Origin: Plutella xylostella
Lineage: Eukaryota; Arthropoda; Insecta; Lepidoptera; Plutellidae
Reading direction: 5' to 3'
Assembly (NCBI RefSeq): GCF_932276165.1
Contig: NC_064008.1
Coordinates: 563,001 to 627,000, forward strand
DNA length: 64,000 nucleotides
Shown here one piece after another: positions 34,421-46,400 of this stretch. The notes under the pieces are model-generated. The model was not told where the DNA came from. It saw nothing but the letters and a program-made list of their open reading frames with translations, and did not search any database. The first letter of the stretch is position 1. Each line of letters begins with the position of its first letter. A program made the translations under genes and the position numbers.

Positions 34421-37400
34421 ATGTTTTCTAAATTTGTGATTTTCGCCATTTTAATTCTCATACCGGCGTGGATAGTTTATAAGTTTAATAATACGAAGCC
34501 GCCTGAGTTACCGGAAGTGGATTTAGAGGAATGGTGGGGACCGGGGGAGAGGAAACCTGATGACACGAGTGTTAGGAGTTTCCGCATCGAATGGAGTAAG
34601 GAGGTAAGTGGAAGAAGTATTTAATAGCTATCCTCATCCTAACTTCCTAACTAATATTATAAATGCGAAAGTAACTGTGTCTGTCTGTCTGTTACTCTTT
34701 CACGCCAAAACTACTGAACGGATTTGAATGAAATTTGGTATACACATGGTCAAGACCCTGAGAAAGAACATAGGCTACGTTTTATCCCGGAATTCCCACG
34801 GGAAAACTTTTTAAGGCGAAGTGAAGCTCGCGGGAACAGCTAGTTTAGACATAAGTCTGCGTTGCGAATTGAATTTTTGACTTATTACGTACTAGGGACC
34901 TACAGTCCGACAATGCTCTATTTCAAACGAGTAAAACATACGAAACCTTTGTTTTTTACCTTAAATGAATGAAGAAGTATAAATAGGTCTTCAAACGTAC
35001 CACGAAAGAGACATAAAGCGCCTAACACATTTATTCGGCAAAAACTTACTTCATAAAATGGCTAATCTTTGAATAGGCGCAGATGTAGACCTCGTTTCGT
35101 TGTGTCTTGTGGTCGATTTCCCGTTTCTGGTTGCATTTCAAACTATCATGGTGAATGTTCGTTGAGTCTTCAAATAACTGTCCAGGGTGCACCAGACTTT
35201 GTTTAGAGTGCTTACCTACCTGATCAGTAGATGTAGCTCCGCTCTACTAAGTATGTCCAGGGAGTCCCTATAATTATTTTACATTTCAGATGATATCCGA
35301 CCTCAGACGCCGGCTAGCCAATCACAGGCCTTTAACGCCCCCTCTCGAAGGCATAGCCCACCAATACGGGTTCAACACGGCGACGTTGCAGCCAATCCTG
35401 GACTTCTGGCGGGATGGATACGACTTTGAAGCGAGACTGGAGTATTTGAATAAATTCCCGCAGTATAAAACGAAGATACAAGGCCTGGATATTCATTTTC
35501 TGTGGGTTAAGCCTAAGGTATGTATTTTGCTTCTTCTGCCCAGTTTCCTGTGTTGTTAGTGACAAATGAGGTGCGCGAACAGAGCTTCTTCGAGTGTCGT
35601 ATCACCTTTTTAGTCACGTCAGTACCTACCTACGACTAGTATGGGTGACTATTTACGTAAACGAAAAATGTTTACGTCTTCTTCTGCATACGTTATCTGT
35701 CTAAAGTCTCATAATAGTTTTCGCTAGAGGCACTACTTTGTATGTGAGAAAACGTATTTTTTATAGTTTTAGATTTAGACAAACTGTGAAACCTGTACTA
35801 GACATACAGCGTACAGGCCCACTGCACCGCACTGTGGTGTGGAGTCAATCTAGCTAAAGTAGTTAAAACGACCGAATGGCGTAGTGGTTAGTGACCCTGA
35901 CTGCTGAGCCGATGGTCCCGGGTTCGATTCCCGGCTGGGGCAGATATTTGTTTAAACACAGATATTTGTTCTCGGGTCTTGGATGTGCCCGTAAAATGGC
36001 AATAGGCCCGCCCCCTATTACATTGGGACTAACATAACACTCTGGCGAAAAGTGGGTGCAGCAATGCACCTCTGCCTACCCCGCAAGGGAGTACATTAGT
36101 ACAAGGCGTGAGTGCGTGTTTTTTTTTTTTAGTTAAAACGAATTTCGAGCGCGGATACGTATAAGTAACTGGTAGAAAAATGCTGCTAGCATTACGTTCG
36201 CCTTTGTACCAATTTACTTTGTGCAATAAAGAATTTAATAATAATAATAATAAGCCATCATACATGTCGCCATTTAATCGACAAAATTAATTTCACACAC
36301 ATTAAGGTGGAATTTCACCAAACGCAAAACGTATTTAGTAGCCTGTCAAACGTCTGTCAGTTAGTACAAAATGTATTTAAAATTTGATTTAAATACACTT
36401 TTAAATACGTTTAGCGTTTGGTAAAAGTGACCCTAAAATACCATTTCAAATAAAGATCTACTTATGTACTTTTCTTTGCTACATTGGCAGTGACACACAG
36501 TAATAGGTATTAGAAGTTTTTATGTTTTATTTCTACAATATATCAACTCTAAAAACAACAAAACAGAGCCGCGAGCACAGGATTCGATACTATTTTCGAA
36601 TCTATACAAATATATGGAAAAAGAACAGTGCAGCGAGCACTGAGTCAATTTGTTTTTCAAAACAAATGTCACTTTTGGAACTAACTTTGCCTTACATTTT
36701 GACAGTGACATTTGACGATACGCAACGTAAACCGAGTTTTCGAATCCTGTGCTCGCGGCTAAGGAACGTGAGTAGCTAAGTAAGTACTATATAATATTAT
36801 TTATCAAATAATTTCACACACATTTATAAAACATTGCAAAATAAATGCTATTAAATCTATGTATTAAATTGAGAGTTTTCATTTGTTTACAGGCTTTCAG
36901 ACTGGGTATACTTATGCTGAAAATGTTGAATCTTTGTTGTAATATCTTCAAGATTTTGGCCATTATTTTTGTGGTGAGTAAATTTAATTATTATTTTATA
37001 AGAATTTAATTTAATACTTTTTCACAATATAGGTACCGTGTATGATTATGGTATGTTTCTTTTATTTGGGTATATAAAACAGCTAAAGTAGCTTATTTTG
37101 ATTTAGATGACATGTCTGGAAAAATCTTTCGCTAGTTTAGCCGAGGTACAGTGCTCCAAAATTTATAATGCGCATAGAAATCTTTGACAGATCGGCTATT
37201 TTCGATTATGTGACACATGATATTGACTCCTATTTCTTTCGAACAAGGTGCAAAATGCAAGTGTTTTTTTAAGGCTCTTACGATTTAATGATTCGGGTGT
37301 GAAGATCTGCATGTGCATTATTAATTTTGGACAAGTGTAACTATTCTGATATTTAATTTTAGAGTAGAGGTAGGTACTAAGTATAGCAAAAATTAACTTA

Positions 37401-38542
37401 ATCACATAATCCGTTCGAATCAGACATTGCTTTTTCTACAACAACGGCGCTTTGCTGATGACTACATAAGCTACCATAGTGTACCTATTGCATGAATAAA
37501 GCATGCTTTTAATGATATTTTACCTATTACCTTTCTCATGATAATTATAGTAGTATTGATCACTATGAAGATTATGACTACTTCAAAATATGTTTTATAT
37601 ATTTATTACCTCCTGCAGGTTGACTGGTAGAGAATGCTCTTAGCATTAAGTCCACCTGATTGTTCATCTACTTTTGTAAATTGTGCAATAAAAACATAAA
37701 AAAATATATGTTTTCTTTCAGACTTCGGATCCAGCGGTTTTACATCGGCGCTTTTCTTCTGATTATGTAATATAATTAATAACTAAAACTTTAATGTTAA
37801 AAAGTAAGTATAAGTACTGAATAATCGTCATTTCACTTACCTCTTTTGTTTCAGGTTGATGGTCAAATTGACGTGCAGGAATCAGGGCAGTGGAAGAAAA
37901 CGTGGTAACATTTTGATGCAATAAAAATTTAAAAAATGTATCAGTGGCTTTTGTTTCCATGATTTCAGAACGTTAATAATTAGCGCTGCCAGAAAAAAAT
38001 CTTAACAAGGACACTAAAAAAATATTGCCATAACAATTATTTCTGTACTTTCTAAATGTCTTCTTCTTCTTGGCGTCCTATGACCCCCCCGTGGGGCAAA
38101 GGGCAGACTTGGTCTTTTAATTGGTAACAGTAAAGAATTTTAATTACAGTGATTTAATTTAAGTATTTAATTAATTTAGGACTCTTTTACATAACATTAT
38201 GTATGAACCTGTAAGTATTAGGGAAGTAAAGTGTCGATATAATTATAAGTATTCGTTCTTCCTGACCCCGAGACATGGCATTGGTATCGACGTAGATAAC
38301 CATCACTATATCGCAATTTGTGTTTAACGCAATGATGTGATTTGTGGATCGTGCTTTAACCCTTCGTCAACTTAGTGGGCTATATAGACAACTAGCTGTT
38401 CCCGCGCGCTTCGCTTCGCCTTAAAAAGTTTTCCCGTGGGAATTCCGGGATAAAAAGTAGCCTATGTTCTTTCCCAGGGTCTATACCGTATATGTACCAA
38501 ATTTCATTCAAATCCGTTGAGTAGTTTTGGCGTGAAAGCGTA

Positions 38543-38573
<31 letters not shown>

Positions 38574-41500
38574 CAGTTACTTTCGCATTTATAATATTAG
38601 TTAGGATTGGTTCTCAAGTAGTTAGGTAAATAAGTTTATCTACGCCAATCAAGATGCCATGCCACAGGAGCAGTTACGCAGAAAGGCCTCAATCCACAAC
38701 TTCGTCAAAATTGAGTTATATACTAGAACATGCTATTTAATGTAGGGTCTACCTGTCAAGAAAACAAACACAGTAAAAAACCAACTACAACATACTTTTT
38801 TGATGTGGGGGACCAACCCACATTGTATGAAACACACATTTTTTAGTTTCACATAAAGGACTCAAACTGTTTGAGTCCTTTTACAGAAACGCATTTCCTA
38901 TGAAACCATGAAAAATTTAGTTTTTCATAAAAGACTCAAGCGCTCTGAGTCGTTTTAGAGAAATACGTATTCATTAAAAAAAGACAATTTGTATTTAGCA
39001 GAAAGGACTCAACCCGTCTGAGTCGTTTTAGAGGAATACTTATTCATTGAAAAAAGACAATTTGTATTTAGCAGAAAGGACTCAAACCGTCTTGAGTCGT
39101 TTTAGCGAAATACTTATTGATTGAAAGAAGTCAATTTTTATTTAGCAGAAAGGACTCAAACTGTCTTGAGTTGTTTCATAGAATATAAGTTTTTAGTAAA
39201 ACAGTTCAAATTTTATTTGGCAGAAAGGATTCAAACTGTTATTGTTCCGTCTCTTGGCCACTATTCTGTCACCGCATTTTTCCACCTTCCGTCCCCCCAC
39301 GAGCCAAGTATCCTGCCACTCCCATTTCAGTTCGGCGACCCGCATACCGACGTTGAACACTTTCCTCTTTTGACGGATCACCACGTTGGGAATACGTCTA
39401 AGCGAAATACTTAACATGGCTCGCTCTATAGCTCTTTGTGGAACTCTGATTCGGTGCACAGTTTCGTTGGTCATCGTCCATGTATCGGCACCGTATGTTA
39501 GTGTGGGTAAGTCACATTAGCAATTAACAATCCATAAGCAGCGTCGCTCGACTCTCAAACATCTATCAGATTCATACAAGTTACGCCCGATTTGATAAGC
39601 GAGCGACGATGCCTAAGGATTGTTAATGGCTAATTTTCGGTGGTGGTAACTCCAAAGGAATGTCACAAGGTGACTTGGTTCTCACACGACTGTCGGACCC
39701 GGAACCAAATCGACCACATTTTGATCATTCGAAAATGAAGACATTCACTTCAAGATGTTAGAAATACTTAAGAAGGGTTGCTAAAGTCAAGAGTGATCAC
39801 CACTTAGTGGTTGGAAAAATCTGCTTGACGATAGCGGGAGCTCAGAAGCGGGCCACAAGATCTGCCAAAGATGTCGCTGTAAATAAGCTGCAGGACCCAG
39901 AAGTCAGAAGATAACTTAGTATCCAGATCCACAACAAATACCATCAACCTACTAAGTGTGGGCGACGCGCCTCAACCAAAGATAACTGCACTGGCATTAA
40001 AGACATGTTTTAAAAAAGTTGCGAAGAAATAATAAGGCACAAGGAACACTTAAAGAAAGAATGGATGTCTAAAGGAACATGGCATATGATCAACTCTCCA
40101 AGGAAGACTTAATATCGAACTAGACGGGTACACTACATAATTCCGAATTACTTTTTTACGAATATGAAAATAACGATTTTTAAAATTTCGAATTTCATAG
40201 TTCCGAATAATTCACAATCCCGAATTTTAAGTTTCCGAATAACGAAAATCACGAATAGTTTATAAACGAAATTTCAAACAACACCTTTATTAAAATGACG
40301 AAAGTCAATTTTCCGAATATTATTATTTCGATGTTTCAAAAGTACGATTTTTTATTATATCGAATTGTTAAAATTACGAATCCCGAAGTTTTAATATTCC
40401 GAAAATACAAATTCCCGAATGTTTCTTAGATAACAAGAAATGGTTATATGAATAATGCAGCATAATGCGTATAAAAACAATATTTTTTAAGCTATTTTGT
40501 GAAACGCTCCGCTCCGCTTCGCTGCGCTCCGCTTTGTTTTTCGATATCTATGTGCACCTAACACGCTCCTCCTCGCTTTGCTCGTCGTCGCACCTATCTT
40601 TAGGTTTAGGTCCTAAGGTTTTTAAGTTTAAACACCATAAAAATCCAAACAATTGTTTTGCTCTAAAATTGAAACGCTCCGCTCCGCTTCGCTGCGCTCC
40701 GCTTTGTTTTTCGATATCTATGTGCACCTAACACGCTCCTCCTCGCTTTGCTCGTCGTCGCACCTATCTTTAGGTTTAGGTCCTAAGGTTTTTAAGTTTA
40801 AACACCATAAAAATCCTAGCAATTGTTTTGCTCTATGTTTGAAACGCTCCGCTCCGCTTCGCTGCGCTCCGCTTTGTTTTTCGATATCTATGTGCACCTA
40901 ACACGCTCCTCCTCGCTTTGCTCGTCGTCGCACCTATCTTTTGGTTTTGGTTCTAAAGTTTTAAAGACTTTTATGTTTTTTTGTCAAAATCACGAATTAT
41001 CATATTTCCGATCGGGATTTGACTTTTTCGTGATTATAATAAATCGGTATTTTATTTTTCGTATATTAAAGTAATCGTATTTTTTAACATTCGTATATTT
41101 AACAATCGTAATAACAATATTCGTGATTATAATATTCGAAATTATAATTTTCGTGATTATTATAATTCGGTATTTAAAAAAATCGGTATTGCAATATTTC
41201 GTAAATTACATATTCGGGGTTATCAAATTCGGAAAAATGTTTTTCGGAATATTTGGGTGTTCCCCGAACTAGACTACCATTCTAAAGAAGCACGAGTTGC
41301 GTACGAGTATTTTCTTTGTGAACAAAATATCAAACGTAATTTAAAAAAGGACCAACGCTGTTAGTCTGATTCTATATCTTGGAGAAAACAAACAGCGGCT
41401 GCCATGAAGGATCTATAGAAAGAATCAAATAAACTTTGCAACAAACCCCAGGATATCTCCTTGTTACTATGGAAGACCGACTTGTAAGATGGTATGACCA

Positions 41501-43445
41501 CATTGCCGAAGTTTTTAAAGATCTAAACCAGTCTGCATCTGAGGAGTTGGATGCAGATTCAATAAACCAGGAGCATCTTGTATATCCAGATCTTGATGTA
41601 TGTCAAGAAGCATAATCGTAATCATTATGATTATAATAAAATCGATAGCAGTCGTTAAGCCTAGTCAGAGACCTTCGGGCGGCTTGAAAACATCTGACAG
41701 TCGGGTTGCCCAATTTCCCGTCAACTCTGTCAGGACAAGCTTGCTTGTGTTGGGGTCCACTAACCCACACTGGGACAGAGTAGTGGACTAGGCCTAATCC
41801 CTTCCTTCATTGGAAGGAGATCCATGCCCCGGCAGTGGAGATGTGACGGGTTGTGATGATGGTTAATGATTATGAGATTTATAATTATTCTGCATCTTGA
41901 CATAAATTTTAATATCCAACCGCAAAGTAAAGTCGAATTGATTCGGACCATACGATCGCTGAAATCCCACTTTTCAGCGATCGTATGGTAAGCACAGGGA
42001 ACGACGGATATCCTACGGAGGCATAAAAAGGAGGATAGTTACAATATACCGAGGATGATGAAGTGAAGATAGAGTAAAAGAGAATTTTATTTATGTCCAA
42101 CTTTATCCTTTGAGGTTTGCTTATGTTCATATTGCTTTATCCTGAAAATTATGGGATGGGACACTTACTAAAAAAGTGGGCTTCTATTTCGTAAAAAATA
42201 TATCAAAATCGGTTAAGTTGATCCAGAGTTTTGCTCTTGGGAACACATTTCCGGTTAGAATTTTATTCATGCCCAACTTTTTTCTATGAGGTTTGCTTTC
42301 CGTCAAAATGCCTTATCCTGAAAATTATCTGATACAAACGGGTCGTAGATACTCACTAAAAACGTAGGCTTCTATTTTGTAAAAAAAATATCAAAATCGG
42401 TTAAGTTGATCCAGAGTTTTGCGCTTGGGAACACATTTCCGGTTAGAATTTTATTCATGCCCAACTTTTTTCTATGAGGTTTGCTTTCCGTCAAAATGCT
42501 TTATCCTGAGAATTATGGGATACAAACGGGTCTTAGATACTCACAAAAAAGGTAGGCTTCTATTTTGTAAAAAAAATATCAAAATCGGTTAAGTTGATCC
42601 TGAGTTTTGCGCTTGGGAATACAGTTCCGGTTAGATTTTTATATAGATGTGAAATGTTGTTTCCGATTACATTTCAATATAAATTATTTAATAATAGGTT
42701 TACTTTAGATATATAATTTTTATTTTGTGTAAAAAAGTAATGTCTTGTGTCTACAATATAAATATTTTACTTTAAAAACCATATTGTTATTTAAAAAAAT
42801 ATTTTATAAAAATAAATATTTGGTTGGATCCTTTCTGCGAAACGTTGAATTTCCCTCCTTGCATAGAAAAAGCAATTTAGGAGAAAGGATCCAAGTGCAT
42901 ATTTTCATTAATAACTCAATAAATATTCGTTAAAGCTACACCAAGATTTGCAATAGTAAAATAACAATAAATATGCATAATTTAAGATAATTTCCACATA
43001 TAAGATGCTTTTCATTGCTGAAGAATACCGATTAGAACTTAAAACGTCTATATCTCAAAACTAGGTTTGTGTGGGTTGAGTCCTTTCTGCGTAACTACGT
43101 CCATGTATGAACCTGTAAGTATTAGGGAAGTAAAGTGTCGATATAATATAAGTATTCGTTCTTCCTGATCCCGAGACATGGCATCAGTATCGACGTAGAT
43201 AACCATCACAATATCGCAATTTGTGTTTAACGCAATGATGTGATTTGTGGATCGTGCTTTAACCCTTCGTCAACTTAGTGGGCTATATAGACAACTAGCT
43301 GTTCCCGCGCGCTTCGCTTCGCCTTAAAAAGTTTTCCCGTGGGAATTCCGGGATAAAAAGTAGCCTATGTTCTTTCCCAGGGTCTATACCGTATATGTAC
43401 CAAATTTCATTCAAATCCGTTGAGTAGTTTTGGCGTGAAAGCGTA

Positions 43446-43476
<31 letters not shown>

Positions 43477-46400
43477 CAGTTACTTTCGCATTTATAATAT
43501 TAGTTAGGATTGGTTCTCAAGTAGTTAGGTAAATAAGTTTATCTACGCCAATCAAGATGCCATGCCACAGGAGCAGACATGTAGATGTTATCGACTTAAG
43601 TCAATACAAATTCGATAAGAAAGTCACCGGAATTTGTTTGCGTGTTTAATTAGTATTATTACCGACACGACAGGGGCATCAAGATGTCACACAAATTGCA
43701 GCGACAGCACTTGTGATAGCCCTACTGATTATTATCATTAACAATATGACTTGTGTTGTTTGTGTCAGTAATTTTTGTTGTATTCTTTTTGGTCCACCAA
43801 CCCGCACTTGGCCAGCGTTGTGGACTAGGCCTAAACCCTTCCTTCATTGGAAGGAGACCCGCCCCAGCAGTGAGGACGTAATGGGTCGTGATGAATTCTT
43901 TTTGGTGGACTACTTAGGCCAAAAACCCTTCCTTCATTGGAAGGAGACCCGCCCCAGCAGTGAGGACGTGATGGGTCGTGATGAATGATGAAAAATTATT
44001 TTTCAATCTTTATTGTCAAAGTCAAAGTCAAATATTTTTATTCATCGTAAAACTATAAAAATTTAAGATGAACGTTTTTACAAACTACTCTCCGTTCGGA
44101 TAAGGGGGCTCTTTCTGTCTAAGGAGAAGAACGGAGGCAAGAAACTCCTGAGCAATCTTTTCAAAAAAAGACTTAAAACTAGTTGGTATACAATACTCAT
44201 AAGCTTAATAATAATTATTATAATAATATGAGAAGAGCTAAGTACCTATCACAGCCATGCATTAACGTCCTCTAAGTAATCATCAATTTTATAATAAGCT
44301 TTTTTACAGAGTTTCTCTTTAATGTAACACCTAAACTTATTCTCTGGCATTTGAGTAACTTCTATTGGAAGCTTATTATAAAATCTAATATATTGTTCTT
44401 TTTCAGTGTGTCAAATAAATGATTCTTTCTATCTTTCTTGTAGGTGCCCTCTTCAGTCCCCCCCGTCCCCCTGCTGCTACTCCACGGCTGGCCGGGCTCC
44501 GTGCGAGAGTTCTACGAAGCTGTCCCCCCGCTGACGTCATCACGAGTTGGATATGACTTCAGCTTCGAGGTCGTGGTGCCCAGCCTGCCGGGGTTCGGGT
44601 ATTCTGAGGTTAGGTTTGTTGTGTCTGCTTGAAGAGGTGATTTTGAGTTGGGTTTCTAAAGATTTTTCATGTGCGATGATTAACTGGATTCCAGACTAGA
44701 GATGGACTGTAAAGGGTATGTAGTCAACATAGCAAAGAGCTAAGTACACTATTAATCTGCTCCTTTATTTATATGATTCATATGATTAATATGTGCGTAT
44801 ATCCTTGTGAAGAATAATGTGGCAAACCAATCATCTTTACTAGGAACCACATAATTTTACTGTCTGCGCATGTTGCACCTATGTATATTAACGAATTATA
44901 AGAGAAGATTTTGAGGGGGTCATTCTCTTAAATCGAAGAACTAACGAACGAGAATCGTCACGCGCAATCGACACGCTTAATACTAATAAAACACGCGAGT
45001 AGTTTCAAACAGACTGACGTTTATTGTCACTTTGACACAAGACATACATTAGTTACTGTAAAGAGATAATAGATGGCGCCACGTACATTCTATAGCACAG
45101 TTTAGACTATTATTTTAATACATATATACTAATACCACCACTTATTAAAATAATCTAAACACAGTTACTTCTTTACATCAACAATACCAATTTTCTTAAC
45201 AAATTTACTATGCTTCTCTTTACATAAACTTTTAGTGAACAGATCTGCTGGCATTTCTACAGTACTCAAATAATTTATTTTAACTTGTTTATTTTCTACA
45301 GCCTCTCTGATAAAATGGAATCTTACATCAATATGTTTGCTTCTTTTGTGGTACATAGAGTTTTCTGTAAGTTTCTGGGCACTTTGGTTATCATTATACA
45401 TTGTTATTGTCCCATTTTTCCTATTTACCAGTTCATGTAAAATGTTCTTAAGAAAAATAGCCTCTTTACTGGCCTCACAAATAGCCATATATTCGGCCTC
45501 TGTGCTCGATAATGCAACAGTTTGTTGCTTTCTACACTCGTGAGAAACTATACATCCTGAGTATATAAAACAAAAACCTGTATAGGAGCGCCTATCAACA
45601 GTGTCTGACGCCCAATCTGCGTCAACAAAACCAACTATGTCTGATACATTTTTTACATACATTAAACCTAACGATCTTGTACAGCTTAAATATCTTAGCA
45701 CTCGTTTTGCATGTTTCCAATGTACTTCATTATAGCATGTATTAAACTGGCTCAAATAGCTCACACAAAAAGATATGTCAGGTCTAGTTAGAACTGCTAG
45801 GTACATTAGACTCCCTACTAATTGTTGATAAGGATATTGACTGGACACATTCTCTCCTTTTTCTAATTTCAAATTTACTTCCATAGGTGTCTCTGCACTT
45901 TTACAATCTTTCATATTAAATTTTAACAACAATCTTTCAATAAATTTTTCTTGATCCACACAAATCTTATCTTTTTCTATTTTTACATTCATACCTAAAC
46001 ACTGCTTCAATTCACCTAAGTCTTTTAACTTAAAGCTGGCACTTAACTGGCATTTTAGGTAATCTACATCTTTGTTACAGTTCGAAAACACAAAGAAATC
46101 ATCAACAAAGAGAGCTATATAAGTTTTATCATTGCCATCACATTTTACAAATAAACATGGTTCATAAGCAGATTTCTTATAACCTAGCTCAATTAAACAA
46201 TTTTCAGCCTTTTTATACCAGGCTCTTGCTGACTGTTTGAGTCCATAAATGGCCTTTTTTAACTTTAGGACTTTACTCATATTAGCTTCACATTTTAAAT
46301 TCTGGGGCAATTGCATATACACAGTTTCATCGAGATGGCCATTTAAAAAGGCAGTTGTGACATCAAAATGTCTTATATTTAAATCTAAGTTAACACTAAT

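Larger units (their letters stand above)
39640..41620 (+). mobile_element. Decayed RTE/EN-RT non-LTR element, split by the 40126-41264 insertion
   Basis: On the plus strand the frame reads VTWFSHDCRTRNQIDHILI and then VKSDHHLVVGKICLTIAGAQ, the end of an apurinic-type endonuclease domain, with later stops. The sequence resumes at 41265 after the inserted element with further low-grade coding similarity (to about 41612). It is a pseudogene. Confidence 0.65.
38672..43096. mobile_element. 4.4-kb DNA element with AGTTACGCAGAAAGG ends and nested insertions
   Basis: The left end AGTTACGCAGAAAGGCCTCA pairs with TGAGTCCTTTCTGCGTAACT at the right, followed inward by ATCCACA/TGTGGGT. The left interior is an array of AAAGGACTCAAAC-type words and the right holds CTTTCTGCG and GAGAAAGGATCC relatives. 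The middle has a decayed non-LTR element, the 40126-41264 insertion and the tandem array at 42089-42640. No transposase was recognised. Confidence 0.55.

Noticed and set aside
40465..41074. Three similar open frames of 82-88 codons (ETLRSASLRSALF type)
   Set aside because: They are the same frame of the 170-bp tandem unit; the coding look comes from the GC-rich repeat, not from a gene.
38199..43576. LTR retrotransposon with 475-bp LTRs
   Set aside because: The repeats lack TG...CA ends at their borders, no primer-binding site or gag-pol follows, and the inner segment has its own inverted termini.
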